Shown here piece by piece: positions 30,501 to 43,298 of a DNA stretch of 64,000 bases. The notes under the pieces were generated by a model, which saw only the letters and a list, made by a program, of their open reading frames with translations, did no database searches and was not told the origin of the DNA. The stretch covers positions 11,239,269 through 11,303,268 of the forward strand of contig NW_004955469.1 of the NCBI RefSeq assembly GCF_000276665.1, written 5' to 3'. The first letter of the stretch is position 1. Each line of letters begins with the position of its first letter. This DNA comes from Chinchilla lanigera. Lineage: Eukaryota > Chordata > Mammalia > Rodentia > Chinchillidae. Position numbers and translations under genes: made by a program.

Positions 30501-31345
30501 GACCCCAGCAGAAATAAGCATGAGATAGAGATGTGACTTCCATATCATTCTCTCATGTTTGGCCTGGCTGCCCCCTGTGTCTCAGAGACCGGACCACTCA
30601 TGTCAGCTCTACAAATCCTATGTGCCAGATTTTGGTCAGGCCCCTTAAGTACCTCTACTCAGACTACAGCCTCAGTAGGAGCAGAAAAGAGGTTTTGTAT
30701 CTGAACCTCTCTCATATGATTCTGCAAATCATAAACTACAGAACACTCACTGTTATGTCTTGAAGAAGTGCCTTTGTTAGAAAATCTAGAAAAGCAATTC
30801 ATTTTCTAGCCAGTCTATTCCCTAGCTTCTAAAAGTGTTTAAGATGAGCTTCCAGGTAGAGTTTTTCTCTGCAAGTTTTCCAGACTACTCCACTTGGATC
30901 AGGCCTTCATACTAAAATTCCTTCAGCATTGTCTTTGAGGAGAGGCCAAGGGATGAGGGTCTGAAGACCAAAACCGCATTAGTATTGTAGAAGCCTACAG
31001 GAAAGGGAGTTGTGGCTCTGCCCCTCTAAGGCAGAATCATAGAATTCAAATGTTGAAAAGCACATTAATGATAATCAAGTCCTTTTCAGAAGAAACTAAA
31101 GGTACTCAGCGAAATCAGATGAGATTCAGGAAGGTCACGAGATTCTCTTGATTTTTTTCACTAATAGAAAGCACAGTTCCTTTTACCAGAAGGACAGCCT
31201 GAAGGAAGAGTGACCCTAGGTAAGAAATTGGTGAGAATCTACTCAGAAGTAACCTTATCCAGATCCTCTGAGAGGTCTTGTTAAGCCCAAGTTTCTTACC
31301 CAACATGCTGAGGACTACCTCGGCGTGAGTGAGTTAGGGGCTTAG
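27571..31345. other. Intronic stretch without recognisable gene
   Basis: Unique intron. 29330-29720 has more CpG than its surroundings (about ten sites by eye) and no repeat signature. Open frames (for example 28754-29080) are unrecognised. Confidence 0.5.
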
Positions 31346-31360
31346 CTGATTGTAAAATTT

Positions 31361-31458
31361 TTTTTTTTTTTTTGGTTTTTCTCCAGTACCGGGAACTGAA
31401 CTCACGACCTTGCGCTTCCCAGGCAGGCGCTTTTGCCGCTGAGCTAAATCCCCAGCCC
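31361..31458 (-). mobile_element. ID-type tRNA-derived SINE (young subfamily)
   Basis: Reverse strand starts ggggctggggatttagctca and ends gagaaaaacc plus A tail, nearly identical to the copies at 18981 and 53760. Near-identical flanking duplications (ctgattgtaaaattt, with one extra A on the right) lie at 31346-31360 and 31459-31474. Confidence 0.95.
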
Positions 31459-32050
31459 CTGATTGTAAAAATTTACTGTCCATTTTCCAGTACTTACTCT
31501 CTGAAGTCAGGTTTCATAAAAGCAACACACATGCAAGGAATTTTTTTATTTAGTTTTTTTTTTCTTTTTTGAGACTTGTCCGATATCCTTTACACCAAGC
31601 TCATTATATGGTAATAAGAGATGCCAAAGACATCGCCTGCCAGCTGCTGTTTTTTCATGAGAGCTTCCTCTAAAGGAGAGGAGCATTTGGCATGGCCCAG
31701 GGTTATTGTTCCTCAAGGGGCTCAAGCCTTACTCATCCTAAAGATATTGGAAATCTTTCATCTTAAAAGTCTTTTCAGGAAGGGCCTCAGAAGTAGTGCC
31801 TGGCTCTCTGACAACTCCAAGCCTCAATCAAAACGGTATTTGTTGCATTTTTTCTCCTGCATCAAATCTCTGTTTAGCCCAAGGGTTTTTACCTCTAAGT
31901 GTCACCAACACTGCCAGGAGGGTGGGCATGAGAAGGAACTGCTCCTCATATTTTTTCAGAAGAAACACTTTAATGCCAAAAGAAGTAACTTTTTTGGTCT
32001 TAACAGAGTGAAAAGAGACTGGCAGTCATTCATGGAATACAACTTATGTG

Positions 32051-32126
32051 CCCAGCTATCACAGAACTAGATTCTTCCATATATATAGCCCAGCTATCTG
32101 TTCCCAGCTATCATAGAACTAGATTC

Positions 32127-32174
<48 letters not shown>
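32051..32174 (+). repeat. 52-base tandem duplication ending in an expanded (AT)n
   Basis: cccagctatcacagaactag (32051) recurs 52 bases later as cccagctatcatagaactag (32103). Each copy ends in an AT run: about four units in the first and about 22 uninterrupted units in the second (32131-32174). Confidence 0.92.
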
Positions 32175-32178
<4 letters not shown>

Positions 32179-32210
32179 ATGTTCTTTATCTATTCTTTTA
32201 CATATAAAGT

Positions 32211-32344
32211 TTTTGAGACAATAGTGAAGGCTGGCCTTGAACTTGCTGTGTAACTGTAACCCAGGCTGGCCTTGAATTCATGATCCTCCTGCTTCAGATT
32301 CCTGAGTGTTGGGATTGCAGGTGTTTACCACCAATCTGGCTCTT
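32211..32344 (-). repeat. B1-type (7SL-derived) SINE
   Basis: On plus it reads ttttgagaca, then aacccaggctggccttgaat, tcatgatcctcctgcttcag, gtgttgggattgcaggtg, the reverse complement of B1/Alu monomers. A shorter ctggccttgaacttgctgtg block also occurs just upstream, so the first part is partly duplicated. Confidence 0.88.
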
Positions 32345-34264
32345 TTAAAATTTTCATGTGCCTCTTCATTTAATTCTAAAAGAAAAAAAGTGGAAGGAGA
32401 AGAAGAGGTGGGGAAAGGAAGAAGAAACAGAATTACTGAAAGGAACTGAGTTTCCTGTGAGGCCTTTTACTAATAACAGATAAAAATAAGATGTGTAGTG
32501 GAATTGAAACCCTCAGTCCTTATTCTTTATACCATACTGCGGGGTCAGCCAACCATGTGGGTCCTGCAAGGACTAATCCGTGGCAGCAGTGAGTATGAAT
32601 GGGGAAGATGGTCAGAATGAATGCCTAGGTTGTGCAGTATCTCAGTCTGTCTTCCACATGCTGCCACAGTTATGTTCTCTAAGCAATGAAGCAACTTGCT
32701 GTTGGCAACTACGTATGCCTTTAGAAGGACCTCTTCAATTTTCTCTGGTTCTTCATGTTCAACTGGTGTTTACTGGGCAGATAGTCTAAGCCATAAAATT
32801 GCCATAAACTGCAACAGACCAAGCTAATAGAAAATGTACACTGTGAAGAAAAAAGGCAAAGACAAGAATAATGATATCCCATTTCTCCTACTCAAGAAAG
32901 AAAAAAACAAGAAGGGGTGAGTAACTCCTCTGGAAACTGGAGAATCCCTCACTAGGAGGCTTTGACTGAACCTACCTTATACACATACAGGCATATACAC
33001 ATTCTCTTGTCTGCACATTAAGGATGACAATAAACAGAGGGAACTAGAGAAAGGAAGGTAAAGCCTCCTTGTAAAATCTTAAAAAACAGTACCAACAAGC
33101 CTGATATTCTTTCGACCTGCAGACTCTCTCCTTCCCATTTCTATCCCCAGGGATAATCATAAATTAATAATACATGTTTCCAGATCTTCTTTAAATGTAG
33201 TACATACTCACAAATATGTATTCATAGACATTTTCACAAGGATAAATCCATGTGCTGCTTGGGTAATGAAAATTTAATTCTAAACAAGAAAAAGAAAGAA
33301 GATAACATGAAGCTTTTAAAAAAAGTGAATTCCTTCAATAAACCACCAGACATCAGCAGTACAGTTATGCCAGCTATCCATATATATATAATGCCTTAGT
33401 ACTTTCCTTTTGTTCTTTCCCTCATCCTAGTTGTTCCTTCCTTTGAGCATTTTCTTTACCTTTCTTTTCTTATTCCTTTCAATGGTTTGATCAATCTTCC
33501 ATTCTTACATCTGGTAATCTGAGCAACTTCATTGAAGATAACAATATGTAATATAACAACCACTGTTAATCCCTATCATTTGGTTTGAAACCCCGTATCA
33601 TTTTTAATGTCCTTGCTTTGTTTTGTTTGTATTTTGCTATTGTTCTTTTTTTTATTATTTTCTTTAAAATAAAAAAAAGTGAATTTCATTTTTGGAAGGA
33701 AGCTACTGATTCAATTTTTTGGGTGTCTAACAGATCTATGTATTTTCTAGAGATAGGTTTAGGTACAATCATACTGTGAATAGTGTATCTGACTTATTGT
33801 TAATAGTTCATTATCAATACAATATTAAAGATGGTTGACCTAAAATATCCAAACTGAAAATCTATGCAAAAATCAGGTTGAATAAAAGAATACTAATATA
33901 ATCTGGCACTGAAATAAGCTCAAAGGGAAGACTGTTTATAAATTCCAGAGAGCTTGCATTATACTTCATGAACACCATAGCTGCATAATATCCATTGTTT
34001 TAATTTAATGAATTTAGGATTAGAATTATTCTTACATACTATGATTACAATTAAAGTGAAGAAACTAATCAGTCACATCAGGAAGGTTGCCATGAAAGTA
34101 CATCATTCAGTTCAAAAGCAAAATGTGAAAGAGTGAGAGGGTCGCATGGATTGATAATCTTAGATTTCTTCTGTCTCAAGAGTTCAATTGTTTTTTCATT
34201 CATTTAAAATTTCTTTATTTACTCAGTCAGCACCTGTGCTCCAGGCAATCTACTAGGTTCTAGA
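32345..34264. other. Intronic stretch without recognisable gene
   Basis: AT-rich, purine runs near 32385-32430 and a short TA run near 33380. I see no gene or confidently classifiable repeat. Confidence 0.5.
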
Positions 34265-34520
34265 GACATGCTGGTAGCGTGGCGGAGTGAGAAGACCATG
34301 TGATTTAGAGAGAGAGTTGGTTTAAGTTCTTGGCTCCAACATTTACTAACAGTAAGATTTCAGCCAAGTCACATAACCTCTCAGGCCTCATTTTCCTCAG
34401 ATACAGAGTGGTTATAATAACCAATTTACTAGTGAAGGGATTAGAAATAAAAATTCACAGAACATCTCACATAGCTCCTGGCACAGAGTACACGTAGGCA
34501 AAAATTATATTTGGACAGAG
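34265..34520 (+). repeat. MIR SINE fragment
   Basis: Almost complete MIR order: gtagcgtggcggagtgag, ttaagttcttggctccaac, agccaagtcacataacctct, ggcctcattttcctcagata, then atagctcctggcacagagta. Confidence 0.85.
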
Positions 34521-37500
34521 CCTCTATTCTAAAGGAGATCACCATCTGGTAAGAGCAAAATAAAGACAAAATTGGAGAGGGCTTCCACTTTTGAAATGGT
34601 GGCATGAGAAACTTTGCACAGCCTACCCCCAGTGAAAAAGCCATAAAGGTAAACATTATTTTTTAAAACACAATAGCTTGAAGTTTTTAGAAACTTTGAT
34701 AAAGAAATACACAAATGGAAAAACATTTATTAAAAAAGTCTATTATAACTCAGTATGAACAAGAGTCTCTATTATTTGAACTATGAACTGTTCTCTTTTT
34801 CCCCCCAGGCAGGCTCAGCTGAGAACAGAGGAAACCTCTTCTCCAAGACCCTTGTCTAGGTTCCACTATCTCCCTAAGGAAGACAGACCAAATTATTTCT
34901 TATGCTGTCTAGCTAAATGTGACAGAAGCTAAATTCCAGGTAACTGTGGCCTAGAGACCAGGGTGCCCTTACTCCACTTAGCCCACACTCCGAGTAAAGG
35001 TTCTACTTTAGACCTGACATGCAGAGGATAATGGGACCCTGTTCACACTTACTACAGCTCATTTGTAAGTGAAGGTTCAAGCTGAGGGAGACAAGTTGAG
35101 AAGAAAATCTATTAACCCTGCCTGGCACCCTCTCATAAAGCAAGTGATCATCCCAAGAAAACTAAACCATAACCCTCTGTTCACAGCCTTAGAGCCATAA
35201 TTTAGAGATTTTGCACATGGAGAAAAGTAAACCAGAAGACTAGATCTCCAAGTTCTCCTTAAAGAAACTGAACTTATTTGAAATAGAGTGTGGGGAAATT
35301 CAAGACTAAGGGTGGTCTCAAAAGTAATGGTTATTCTGGTGGTAAATAACTGACAAGTGACCAGTAGAGTCATAAGAACAACAAGCTGAACCACAGATTA
35401 TCTTTAAACAAGAGAGAATCACAGAAAGAGCTAAGATGAAACCTCTTGGGATAAGGAGGAAAAAAGTTTTCAAACACTAGTCTCAAAAACTATTCTTGCA
35501 AAGGGACACACACTTAATTGGACCAATTGTGGGGCAGTGTATGCCCCAGAGCTTTGCCAAAAACAATGGAACAATCAGCTGACAACTAGTGAATACCAGT
35601 ACCTGGGTATGATGCCAACAGAGCCAGACAGTTAATAGAGATTAGAAAATGAGCAAATAAAACTCTTAAAACTTTTGGCATGGTGGGATGACTGTATATG
35701 CCCAAGACTGTGCCTTCTGAAGTGTAATACTAAATGCTTCATATACAGGAAACAGACCTCCTGAAAGCCAAAGAGAGAGACAATCACAGGTACTGGTGCT
35801 CAGGACGTCCACATATCTTTTTGAAAGACATAATTGAACCCACAGCACCCACATACAGACTCATCTTTGTGAAAATATTAAATATTAATGTTACAAAATC
35901 TCAAAAACAGCAAGAGAAAAGTAATTTGTCACTTACAAAACAATATCAAAAAGATTAACAGCTGTCTTCTTCTGGAACAATGAGGACCAAAAGACAATGG
36001 AAATACATTCAAAGTGTTGAAAGAAAAATCTCTGTCAACCAAGAATCTTATATCTAGTGAAACTCTCTTTGAAAAAGGAAGGCTAGACAAAAACACTTCC
36101 AGATCAACAAAATCTTAGAGAATCTGTTGATGACAGATCTGCCTTATGTGAAATATAAAAGGAATTCTTTCAGATTGAAAGTAACACCAAACATTCCACA
36201 CACATTATAGGCACAAAAAACAAAGAACACTAACAAATGTAATTGTATAATTATAAAAGATACTTTAAATGGTTAGGTTCCTCCCTGCTCTTACAAGATT
36301 TAAAAAGCAGTTATATAAAATAATATGTACATAATCATATTTTGGGGAGTAGGGAAAGGACACAAAACAACAATTCTTCACCCAAAGAAATAAATAAAAA
36401 CAAATGGTAAATAAAAAACTTAACATCATAAGCATTATAAGCTTACATAAAGAATGCAAAATTACATAAAGTAATTGTTATAATGAAGTATTTACTGCTC
36501 GGCTTGATATATATGTATATATATATGCAACATATATCAACAATATTAAAGTGAAGGATATCAGAGCTATATGAGAGTAAACTGCTGTATCTCAGTAGAA
36601 TTAATTTTCTATAAATCTAAAACAGATTCTAATAAATGAAGATATACAGTATATGGTAAGCCTTAGAGCAACTACTGAAAAAACAATTCAAAAGAATATA
36701 GAGAAAGATATAAATAAAATAAAATGTTACTGTAGAAAACAAAAAAGAAGATAGCATGGCATAAAAGGAACAAAAAATACATTAGGAATATCAGAAAACT
36801 ATAAAACAAGAGATATAAATCCATATATATCAATAATAACCTCTAAAAATGAATGGACTACAAAGTAAAAAGATTATCAGACAGGGAAACTGGCAGAGAA
36901 TCAAGATCCTCTACATGCTTTCTATATGAGATATGAGTATAAATTATTTTCAAGTACACATGAAGTAATCTCTGGGATAGTCTATATACTGTGCCATAAA
37001 AAGATATCAATAAATTCAAAAGAATTAAAATCATACAAATTTTTTCTCTGACCACAACAGAGTAAAATTAGAAATTAATACAAAAAATTGGGAAATTCAC
37101 AAATATGTAAAAATTAAACAACACGCTTTCAAATAAACAGTGGGTAAAAGGAATTATCACAAGGAAAATTACAAAATATTTTAGAAGAATGAAAATAAAG
37201 GGACAGTGTAGCAAAAATTATGGAAAGTAGCTAAAACAGGATTTAGGAGGAAATTTCTAGATGCAATGTTTGTATCAAAAAAGAAGGAAGATCAATAATC
37301 TCACCACCTACTGTAAGACACCAAAATAAAGAATAAACCTAAAACAAGCCGAGAAAAAAACAGTAAAGGGAAAGCAGAAATTAATGAAATAGAAAATCCA
37401 TGAAATTAAAGTGTGCTCTTTGCAAAATTGATGAACACATAGCTCATCTGACCAAGAATTAGCAGACTGGAATCACAGAGCTCAGGGATGAAAGAGGGGG

Positions 37501-37905
37501 CATTACTGCCAAAATTTATAGAAATAAGAAGGATTCAAACAGAATACAATTAAGATTGGGTGTCACTTAATTAGATAATTTAGATAAAACAGACAAATTC
37601 CTAGACAGACACAAACTAGTGAGACTGACTCAAGAAGAAATAGAAAACACAAATAGTTAAAACAAGTAATGATATTAAAGTAGTGAGCTTAAAAATATCT
37701 GCAAAGAAAATCCCAGGTCCAAGTGTCTTCATTATTGAATTCTCTCAAACATTTAATGAGATAATGGCAATTTTCACAAATTCTTCCAACAGAATAAGAG
37801 AAGAGAGGACGTTTCTAGGCCCACTTATACAGGCAATATTATCTTGATAGCAAAAAGAGATGAAGGCATAACAAGGAAACTACAGACCAGTACTTCTCAT
37901 GGATA

Positions 37906-38429
37906 TGTGAGAAACCGAGGCCCTGTTTTTTTCTATCAAAAGGTATAAACAGGAGTGCCCCATCTTAGACTCTAGTCCACCCTAGGCAGCCCCTCCCAAA
38001 CACACTAAAATTACGTGAAATGCCTGCTCAGTTTAAATTTTGGAAACATAGTTACAGACCACGATAGTTTAGTAATAGCCAAGGACTTCCTGTTCCTCCC
38101 ACCTTCTCCCCTCCCACTCTTCCTTCCCTCAGATCTGAAGGATCTGAGCGACCCTTCAGATCCTCCACCCTCCCTGCTAAAACTAGCCAACCACAATGGA
38201 CTGTAAGCCTTTGAATTCAGCAAATGAATTTAAAAGATAGCTGCTTCCCATAGGATAGGGCTTAAAAACCCTGCTTCCCCACTGTGGGGTGAGACTGCTG
38301 CTTCATGTCTGAGTGTGCTCGGACCATTCTGCAGAAGTAAACTTTAAACTTCGTCTTGTCGAGTTCTTTTGCTTGCTGAGCACAGCTTGATGGTACCAAC
38401 AGTTTGAGTTTGGGGGCTTATTTCTAACA
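37906..38429 (+). mobile_element. Complete solo LTR, ERV1 (gammaretrovirus-like) class
   Basis: Begins tgtgagaaaccgaggccc and ends ggcttatttctaaca, flanked by a perfect 4-base duplication, gata, at 37902-37905 and 38430-38433; 4 bases is typical of ERV1. Removing the LTR and one gata rejoins the old L1 text, which confirms the edges. A perfect 10-base inverted repeat (38132-38141 and 38153-38162, gatctgaagg) lies in the presumed U3. cttaaaaacc near 38260 could serve as TATA-like sequence. No internal viral genes remain. Confidence 0.92.
38132..38162. repeat. Inverted repeat (hairpin) in the ERV1 LTR
   Basis: Arms gatctgaagg and ccttcagatc are perfectly complementary, separated by 11 bases. 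Confidence 0.9.
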
Positions 38430-39119
38430 GATAGACACAAATATCAACAGCATACTAGCAAATTTTATCCAGCAACATAAAAAAAATACATATCCCAACC
38501 ATGTAGGATTTATTACAACCTTGGTTTAATGCCTACAGCCAGTTAATGCAATATATAATATTAGTAGATTAAAAGCCAAAATCATAGAATCATCTCAGTA
38601 GACACAGAGAGAGCATCTGACAAAGCCCAACACCCTTTCATGATAGAATACTGAGCAAAAAAGTAATAGAAAGGAACTTCTTCAAGGAAATAAAGACATC
38701 TGCACAAAACTCCACTGCTAATATCATAATTATGACTGATTGAATGCTTTCCTCTAAGATTAGAAACAAGGAACAGATATTAACTCATGTCACTTCTATT
38801 CTGTTATACCGGAAGTTCTAGCCAGAGCATTTAGGCAACATTATGAAATAAAAGGCATTCAGATTGGAAAGAAAGAAAGATAAGTGTCTTCTTTTGCAAA
38901 TGATATAAGATTGCCTACAGAAAAATGTAAGGAACTCACTGAAAAAAATTAAAATTAAATATTAAAATATTAAAACCAGTTCAGCATGTTTACAGAACAA
39001 AAAAATAATTTTATTTCTCTACAGCTACATTGTACAATCCAAAAGCAAAATTAAGAAAACAACATTATTTACAATAGTTTTAAAAGTAATAATAAATTTT
39101 GCAGAAGTCCAAAACTTAT

Positions 39120-39497
39120 TGCTACAGTTTGAATCTTAAATGTCTCTCAGGACTATGTATTAAAGACTTAGTCCCCAGCTTGCTGGTTTTGGGAAGTGGT
39201 GGAACATTTAAGCTGGGGGCCTACTGGGAGGTCTTCTGGTAATTGGGGGTATTCCCTTGAAGAAGATAGTGGAACCCAAGCCCTTCCCTTTTTCTCTTTT
39301 TCACACTTGAGCTATGAAGAAATAGTTTGCTCTGCCGCATGCTCCCTGCCATGATGTGTTATCTTGTTATAAAAGCAATGGGGCTAACTGACCATAAACT
39401 GAGCACCTCCAAATCTGTGAGCCAAAATGAACCTTTTCTCTCCATGAATTGATTTATCTAAGGTGTTTGTTCCAGTAATAGAAAGCTGACTAATACA
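39120..39497 (+). mobile_element. MaLR/ERVL-class solo LTR inserted in the L1
   Basis: Starts tgctacagtttgaatctt and ends agctgactaataca, with gagccaaaatgaaccttttc near the 3' end, as in MaLR LTRs. L1 text resumes right of it. A target duplication is not clear. Confidence 0.85.
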
Positions 39498-40289
39498 TGA
39501 ATGTTTTGAAAAAAAAATGTCCCACAATAATGGATCAGAAGAGTTAGGATGTTAGGTGTTAGGAAAGAAGTGATCCCCAAATTGATTTACAGATTAAATG
39601 CAATACCTACCCAAATCTCAGGTGACTTTTTGGTAGAAATTGACAAGCTGATTCTAAAGTTCATGTGGAATTATAAGGGACCTTGAAGAGCCAGAATAAT
39701 CTTTAATAAGAAGAACAAAACTTACTACAATGCAACCATATTCAAGACAGTGTGGTACTATCATAATAAAAGACACATAGATCAATGGAATAGAATTGAA
39801 ATAAACTTTTACATTTATGGCTAGTTGGTTTTGAGAAGATACTAAAACATTTCAATGGAGCGGGGGATTGTTTTTAAAAAAGGCTCTCAACTGTAATCCA
39901 AAAAAAGGAATGAAGTTTAACTCCTACCCTGTACCATACTGTATACAAAAGTTCACTCAAAATGGTCAACAATTTAAAAATAGAAGCTAAAACTATAAAA
40001 TTCTAGAAGGAAGTACATGGGTGAATCTTCATGACTTTAGATTTGGTAATAGGTACTTAGATCTGACACAGAAAACACAAGCAACAGAAAAACCTAGAAA
40101 AACTGGAATTTAAATCTTGATAATTTTAATGATACCATCAGAAAAGTGAAAAGGTAATCCATTGAATGGGAGAAAATATTTGCAAATCATATATCTGGCA
40201 AGGGACTTGTATTTATAATATATAAAATTACAACTCAATAATAAAAACGCAAATAATCAAATTTTACAATATGCAATACAAATCAAAAG

Positions 40290-40485
40290 TAAGAAAACAT
40301 TTTCTGTGAAAGGCCATGCAGTCAGTATTTTAGGCTTGTGTCTAATATAGTTACTCAACTTTGCCTTGGTCACATGAAAACAACCACAGAAAATATGTAA
40401 CAGAAATACCTGCCTATGCCCCAATAAATTTTGATTTACAGAAGCAGGTGGCTGGTTTACACAAGCCATAGTTTGCCAACTGTCA
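40290..40485 (+). mobile_element. hAT-Charlie-type nonautonomous DNA transposon
   Basis: Shows the order tttctgtgaaaggcc, gtcagtattttaggcttgtg, caataaattttgatttac, gccatagtttgccaact of a common mammalian hAT-Charlie short element. I recognise the family but not the exact subfamily name. Terminal bases are decayed. Confidence 0.8.
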
Positions 40486-40660
40486 CCCTAGAGCAATTCT
40501 AAAAAAATACAACTAGGTATAGCTAAGAATTCTGGAGATATAAAAACATCTATAGACATGTCCAGACTGTGATAGGTGCCCAATATGTGGCATAAACAGA
40601 ACAGCTTAATGAGTACTGTTTAAAGACTAGACAAAAAAAAATGGGGCAAGGAATAGTACA

Positions 40661-41061
40661 TGTTATGGTTGATATCTAGATGTTTGTTCAATGCTTCATG
40701 AGCTCACAAGTGGAGCTCATACATTGAGCTTTTGGGAGGTGAGTGGATCATGGGTGTGTGATACTCATCACTGGATTAGTCCACTGATGGCTTATGGCTT
40801 GGTGGGATGTTGGGAGGTGAAGCGTAGTGGGAAGAGGTGGGTTACCATTTGTATCAGTCCTCCTCTCTTCATCCCTCTGTGCTTCCTGCCTGCCATGCCG
40901 TGAACTGTTTCTCCTCTGCTGTACACCTTTGTGATACCACTCTGCCTTTGAATCAGCTGATTATGAACTGAAACCTCTATAATCTGTGAGTCAACATAAG
41001 CCTCTCTTCCTTTCACTTGTAAGTGTTGGGTATTTTGTGCCAGCAACAAGAGAATAAGACA
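40661..41061 (+). mobile_element. Solo LTR, MaLR class
   Basis: Starts tgttatggttgatatctaga and ends gagaataagaca. It shares cctgccatgccgtgaactg with the 13158 copy. Flanking gtaca (left) and gtcca (right) are a likely 5-base duplication with one change. Confidence 0.88.
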
Positions 41062-42544
41062 GTCCACATATCGTGTTTGATTTCCCATGTACTTTCTTTG
41101 TTTCAAGATTCCACTCAAATTTCATGATACTGATTTTTAGGGGACTTTGTTTAAGAACTTTAGGGGGAAAACAGCCCAGCCAAGTCAGTTCTGGTATAAC
41201 TGTCAGAAATCCAGATTGAATGCAGCTGGGCAGAAATCCAAGGTGAAAATGAAGAGAGTATACTGCTCAGGGAAGGCTTTTTCTTTCCTCTAACCCAGGG
41301 ATTAGAGTAAGAGTTCTTAGAAAAAAAAAATCACTTCCACAGAAAATAGATTTGGAGATGCCAGACACAAGTGCATCAGTACAGGACAGAAGCCAGGAAG
41401 GACAACAGTAGGCTAGCTGAAAGTAAAGGAAAATTGATTTATACGGTGCAATCAAATGATTTCTGATACAAGATACAAAGGGATATGGGAAAATCGAACC
41501 AAATGAGAAATACAAAAAGATAACAGGCTCCTGGTTGTATTCTCGAAGAGTCATTAATGTGTATATAAGATGGTGTCTATAAGACAGAAAGCAACCGAGT
41601 GCGAGGCAGAATATTTAGGCGATTGGATCAAATGAGGGATGGGAGTCAATCCTCTTGGAGCTTACTGACTCTGAATTGTAACCAAAACTAAATCACAAAT
41701 AAACATCACTGAAGTGATTTATTTTTTTTTTTCCACTTGTAATGACTTACCCTAGGCCCATAGGGGCTGACAAATCAATGTGGTTATTAAACTTTTGGTT
41801 TTGCTTAGCATACTGTGCAAACTGCTAGCTGGTTTCTTCTTGACTCAGCAGAGGTCGGGGAATGAGGTGTAGCACTGCCAACCTCAGACAAGAACAGTGA
41901 CTTTGGAAGAGGTGTTAGGGTACAGCATATCCCTGCTGCTGGCTGCCAGCAGATTTGGGGTTTCTACAGTTCTTCTTGTGATAGACGTTGAGACAGTCTT
42001 AGAATTGTGATTGACAATTGTTCCACTGAACAAATAGGATTGAGGTTCTACTAGATACCAACTCCTTTGAGGGCCTGGATTCCAGTCAGATGAGCATTCT
42101 ATCTTTAGAAGGTCCTTGGGCACTAGAGGAGAGGGCTCCATTTCCTTCACTTTCCAGCATTTTACTTGACCTCAACGATAGGGCCTGAGGGAATGGATTC
42201 CAGAACAAAAGATGCTTTGAGGAGGTCCTTTAAATTCTTGAGGCCTAGGTTACAGGCAGGCCTCTGTTCCACACCTATTTCCCAGAGTTGTCATGGGATA
42301 AGTAATGCCAGATTTGTGTGACGACAAGGTTATGTATGTGATAACTGAACTTGCTCAGTTTCCATACTGTCCTTGACTCAGATTATGCTATTACCTATGA
42401 TACAAATTTTCCATGTTCCTTCCTATGATTCCATTCTGTCCCCTTGAGAATTTGGCTCTAAACAATAGATGACCCAACAGTAAATTAGATGTAGCCACTG
42501 ACCTGATTGATGAATGCACACCTACTGGTTTGTGTGTGTGTGGG

Positions 42545-42745
42545 GGGAGGGGACTGCACGTTTATAGGGGAGTGAACCCAGGGCCTTCAAACTAAACTAC
42601 ATCCTCAGCTCTTTCTTCATATTTATTTCTTTATTTTACTTTAAGATGGGGAGGTCTGGTAAATTACTCAAGAAGGACTCAAATTTGTGATTCTCCTCAA
42701 CCTTTCAAGTGGTGGGATTACAGGCCTGTGCTACCACACCCAACT
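42545..42745 (-). repeat. B4-type SINE (ID+B1 dimer), degraded
   Basis: A reversed ID-like part (gaacccagggccttcaaact ... acatcctcagctctttc) is followed by a reversed B1 part (gatggggaggtctggtaaat ... gtgggattacaggcctgtg). This is the B4 order. A short TG run precedes it (42531-42541). Confidence 0.75.
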
Positions 42746-43153
42746 ATCAATTGCTTTGTAAATGATTCATCCAGATGGTCTTCGGCCTCTGTCTTCATTT
42801 CTCAGTGAATCAGATGTGAAAAAATACTACATAATAAGTTCAGAAACCTCAGTTCTACTCCCAGTGAGCCATTATCATTTTCTTGCTGAGTTTTTTTAAT
42901 CTGTATTGAAAGGAAACAAGTAGTAAGATCCTTCCCAGCTGTAGCATCTATGATTTCATAAATTAATAACACTACCCTTGCATAGGATCCTTAGGGAGAA
43001 TACCTAATTGTTTCTGAAGTGACCAGGCAATGTTCAGTGACTATCAGGGGCTGTTATAACAATACTGGATGCATAGAAGGCACTTCAGAATGCCCCCTGT
43101 GAGCACTCTTCCATGGGCTAAGTGATTATTTCTCAGACCCCTGTGGTCTACAG

Positions 43154-43250
43154 CAGTGCTTCTCCAATGTTAACATGCATATGAGTGACAGGAGGATTTT
43201 GTTAAAATGCAATTTTGATTCAAGTTGAGGGTAGGACTGGAAACTCTATA
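43154..43250 (+). repeat. MER5A-type hAT-Charlie fragment
   Basis: cagtgcttctccaatgttaa, then catgcatatgagtgacagga, then ttgttaaaatgcaattttga: the left half of MER5A-type elements. Confidence 0.75.
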
Positions 43251-43298
43251 TATTTTTCTTTTATTTTTAAAGATAAAAGAACCAAGACATGTTAACAA

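Larger units (their letters stand above)
35800..40258 (+). mobile_element. Ancient LINE-1 (L1M-type), plus strand, interrupted and partly deleted
   Basis: A long A-rich plus-strand stretch follows the order of old mammalian L1 elements. Near 36000 there is a segment typical of the L1M region before ORF2 (caaccaagaatcttatat; aggaattctttcagattga). Near 37030-37250 are endonuclease-region words (gaccacaacagagtaaaatt; aattaaacaacacgctttc). At 37690-37750 is cccaggtccaagtgtcttc. Reverse-transcriptase-region words occur near 38490-38650 (gtaggatttattacaacc; ttcatgatagaatactgagc), and later ORF2 text at 39580-39800. It stops near caactcaataataaaaacgc, before the ORF2 end. Frames are full of stops, so it is inactive. 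Two LTR insertions (37906-38429, 39120-39497) split it. Sequence from about 34560 may be its decayed 5' region, but I am unsure. Confidence 0.88.
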
